Assembly: GCF_019399895.1 (NCBI RefSeq)
Contig: NC_091877.1
Location: 930,001-994,000, forward strand
Length of the DNA: 64,000 nucleotides
Source of the DNA: Cardiocondyla obscurior
Lineage: Eukaryota > Arthropoda > Insecta > Hymenoptera > Formicidae
Direction: 5' to 3'
In this document: positions 63,295-64,000 of the stretch, one piece after another
How positions within the stretch are numbered: position 1 is the stretch's first letter
How the letters are laid out: every line of letters starts with the position of its first letter
Position numbers and translations under genes: made by a program
The notes under the pieces: model-generated
The model's input: only the letters and a program-made list of their open reading frames with translations
Told to the model about the DNA's origin: nothing
Database searches by the model: none

Positions 63295-63314
63295 CCCGCG
63301 CAGCAATGCGCGGG
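63295..63314 (+). other. Perfect 8-bp hairpin with GCAA tetraloop
   Basis: CCCGCGCA pairs with TGCGCGGG around GCAA, a GNRA-type loop that would be stable in RNA. There is no evidence of transcription, and a few 8-bp stems are expected by chance. Confidence 0.4.
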
Positions 63315-63597
63315 CGATCCGCTCCGTCGTTAAAACGCCGCGGCCGGTGTAAGCACAATGGAATTGTCATAATACGTTATGAATAATAATAGGCCGCGGC
63401 CTGTAATCCGGTCATTAATGCGACCGGACGCGGCGACGATCTCGATGGATCTCTCCCCGCCGCGCTGGAGGTCCGGTATCGATATAGTTTTCGCGGCGAT
63501 ACTCGATGTCAAAGGGGAGGAGGGTATCTGGGTTACCCGCGATATATTTTCCAATTTTTACGACGGACGACAATTGCGTCAGCCAATCGTTTTTTTG

Positions 63598-63615
63598 TTT
63601 TTTTTTTTTTTTTTT
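63598..63615 (+). repeat. Poly(T) tract, 18 T
   Basis: An uninterrupted T run preceded by a shorter T7 run and a single G. Confidence 0.9.
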
Positions 63616-64000
63616 GGGAGCGAAGGGTGGAGGAAGCGGGGAAGCGTCAAAATGTTGAGAGCGTGCGCGATAAGAGGCATCTTGCCTGGCCGGGTTATAT
63701 AAACGATATGGATTATGCAACGCGGAAGACAAGTGACGCCTTTGATAATTGATATTTACACACTGGTAATTTACTAATTAGTGCTTGCATATTAATAATT
63801 TAATAATTAATATTTGCGCATTACCGCGATGATAGGTAGTCGATACCGCTTCGCCTATAATTTCAAGCTCTCTCATTTGCAATGCCTGATGATTGCGATA
63901 TATCAGAATACGTAATAACATGGCGCTTCCAATAAAATAACTTGAGCTCGTTTCCATCAAGTTTGTCTTTTTTTTTTTTTTTTCCTTTTATTTTTCTCTT

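Larger units (their letters stand above)
57291..64000. other. Non-coding stretch, CpG-rich
   Basis: No gene is supported. The sequence is CpG-rich with T-runs (58793-58819, 63598-63615, 63970-63983) and an A-run at about 61650-61664. A 14-bp perfect palindrome TCGTCCCGGGACGA lies at 62791-62804. Open frames overlap and match nothing known. Confidence 0.55.

Noticed and set aside
1..64000. CRISPR arrays, rRNA, bacterial-type promoters, known microRNAs and transposon proteins
   Set aside because: I looked for regular spaced repeats, familiar mature microRNA sequences and transposase or reverse-transcriptase motifs and saw none. Isolated 8-9 bp hairpins and TTTATGG-type homeodomain sites occur at about chance frequency.

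Overview
The window reads as nuclear DNA of an insect, most likely a hymenopteran and perhaps an ant. The base composition is unusually rich in CpG (runs of cgcg, tcga and gcgcg in almost every line). It alternates with AT-rich islands and with many long poly(dA:dT), (GA)n and (CT)n tracts. There are no operons, Shine-Dalgarno sites or compact genes. The taxonomic call is an inference from composition only; no gene was recognised that would confirm it.

I find no convincing protein-coding gene. The longest open frames (about 170-220 codons) lie in pyrimidine-rich or CpG-rich DNA where stop codons are scarce. They overlap other open frames and show no domain I can name. Most of the window therefore looks intergenic or intronic.

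The one strong signal is a duplicated exon-intron-exon unit on the + strand. Copy A (4326-4780) and copy B (47644-48138) lie about 43.34 kb apart. Each has a polypyrimidine tract and AG acceptor, a roughly 300-nt exon ending TTAG|GTGAGA, an intron of 119 or 135 nt, a second short exon (42 or 44 nt), and another strong donor (GTGAGT or GTAAGT). Over 4521-4646 the two copies differ at 5 of 126 positions. A third, more diverged copy of the exon 3' end sits just upstream of copy A (4118-4222). A 24-codon ORF stopping exactly at the donor is present in copies A and B. Exon lengths do not hold a reading frame across the unit, so a spliced long non-coding RNA, possibly with small ORFs, is the favoured reading. 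A plausible promoter and first exon lies at 3421-3702. If all exons belong to one gene, it spans at least 44 kb and continues past 48138.

Layout: 1-3420 non-coding, AT-rich towards its end; 3421-4780 promoter candidate and exon cluster; 4781-12930 non-coding, CpG-rich, with triplet repeats and an AT-rich island at 12000-12400; 12930-16030 a strongly pyrimidine-skewed domain; 16031-22500 non-coding; 22500-24250 GC-rich with a (TC)n tract and hairpins; 24250-42780 non-coding with AT-rich islands; 42783-43455 two poly(A) runs, a GC-rich patch and a thrice-repeated AGGCGCG motif; 43848-43938 and 50467-50542 a pair of related elements flanking copy B; 47644-48138 copy B; 55390-57290 an AT-rich island; 57291-64000 non-coding, CpG-rich.
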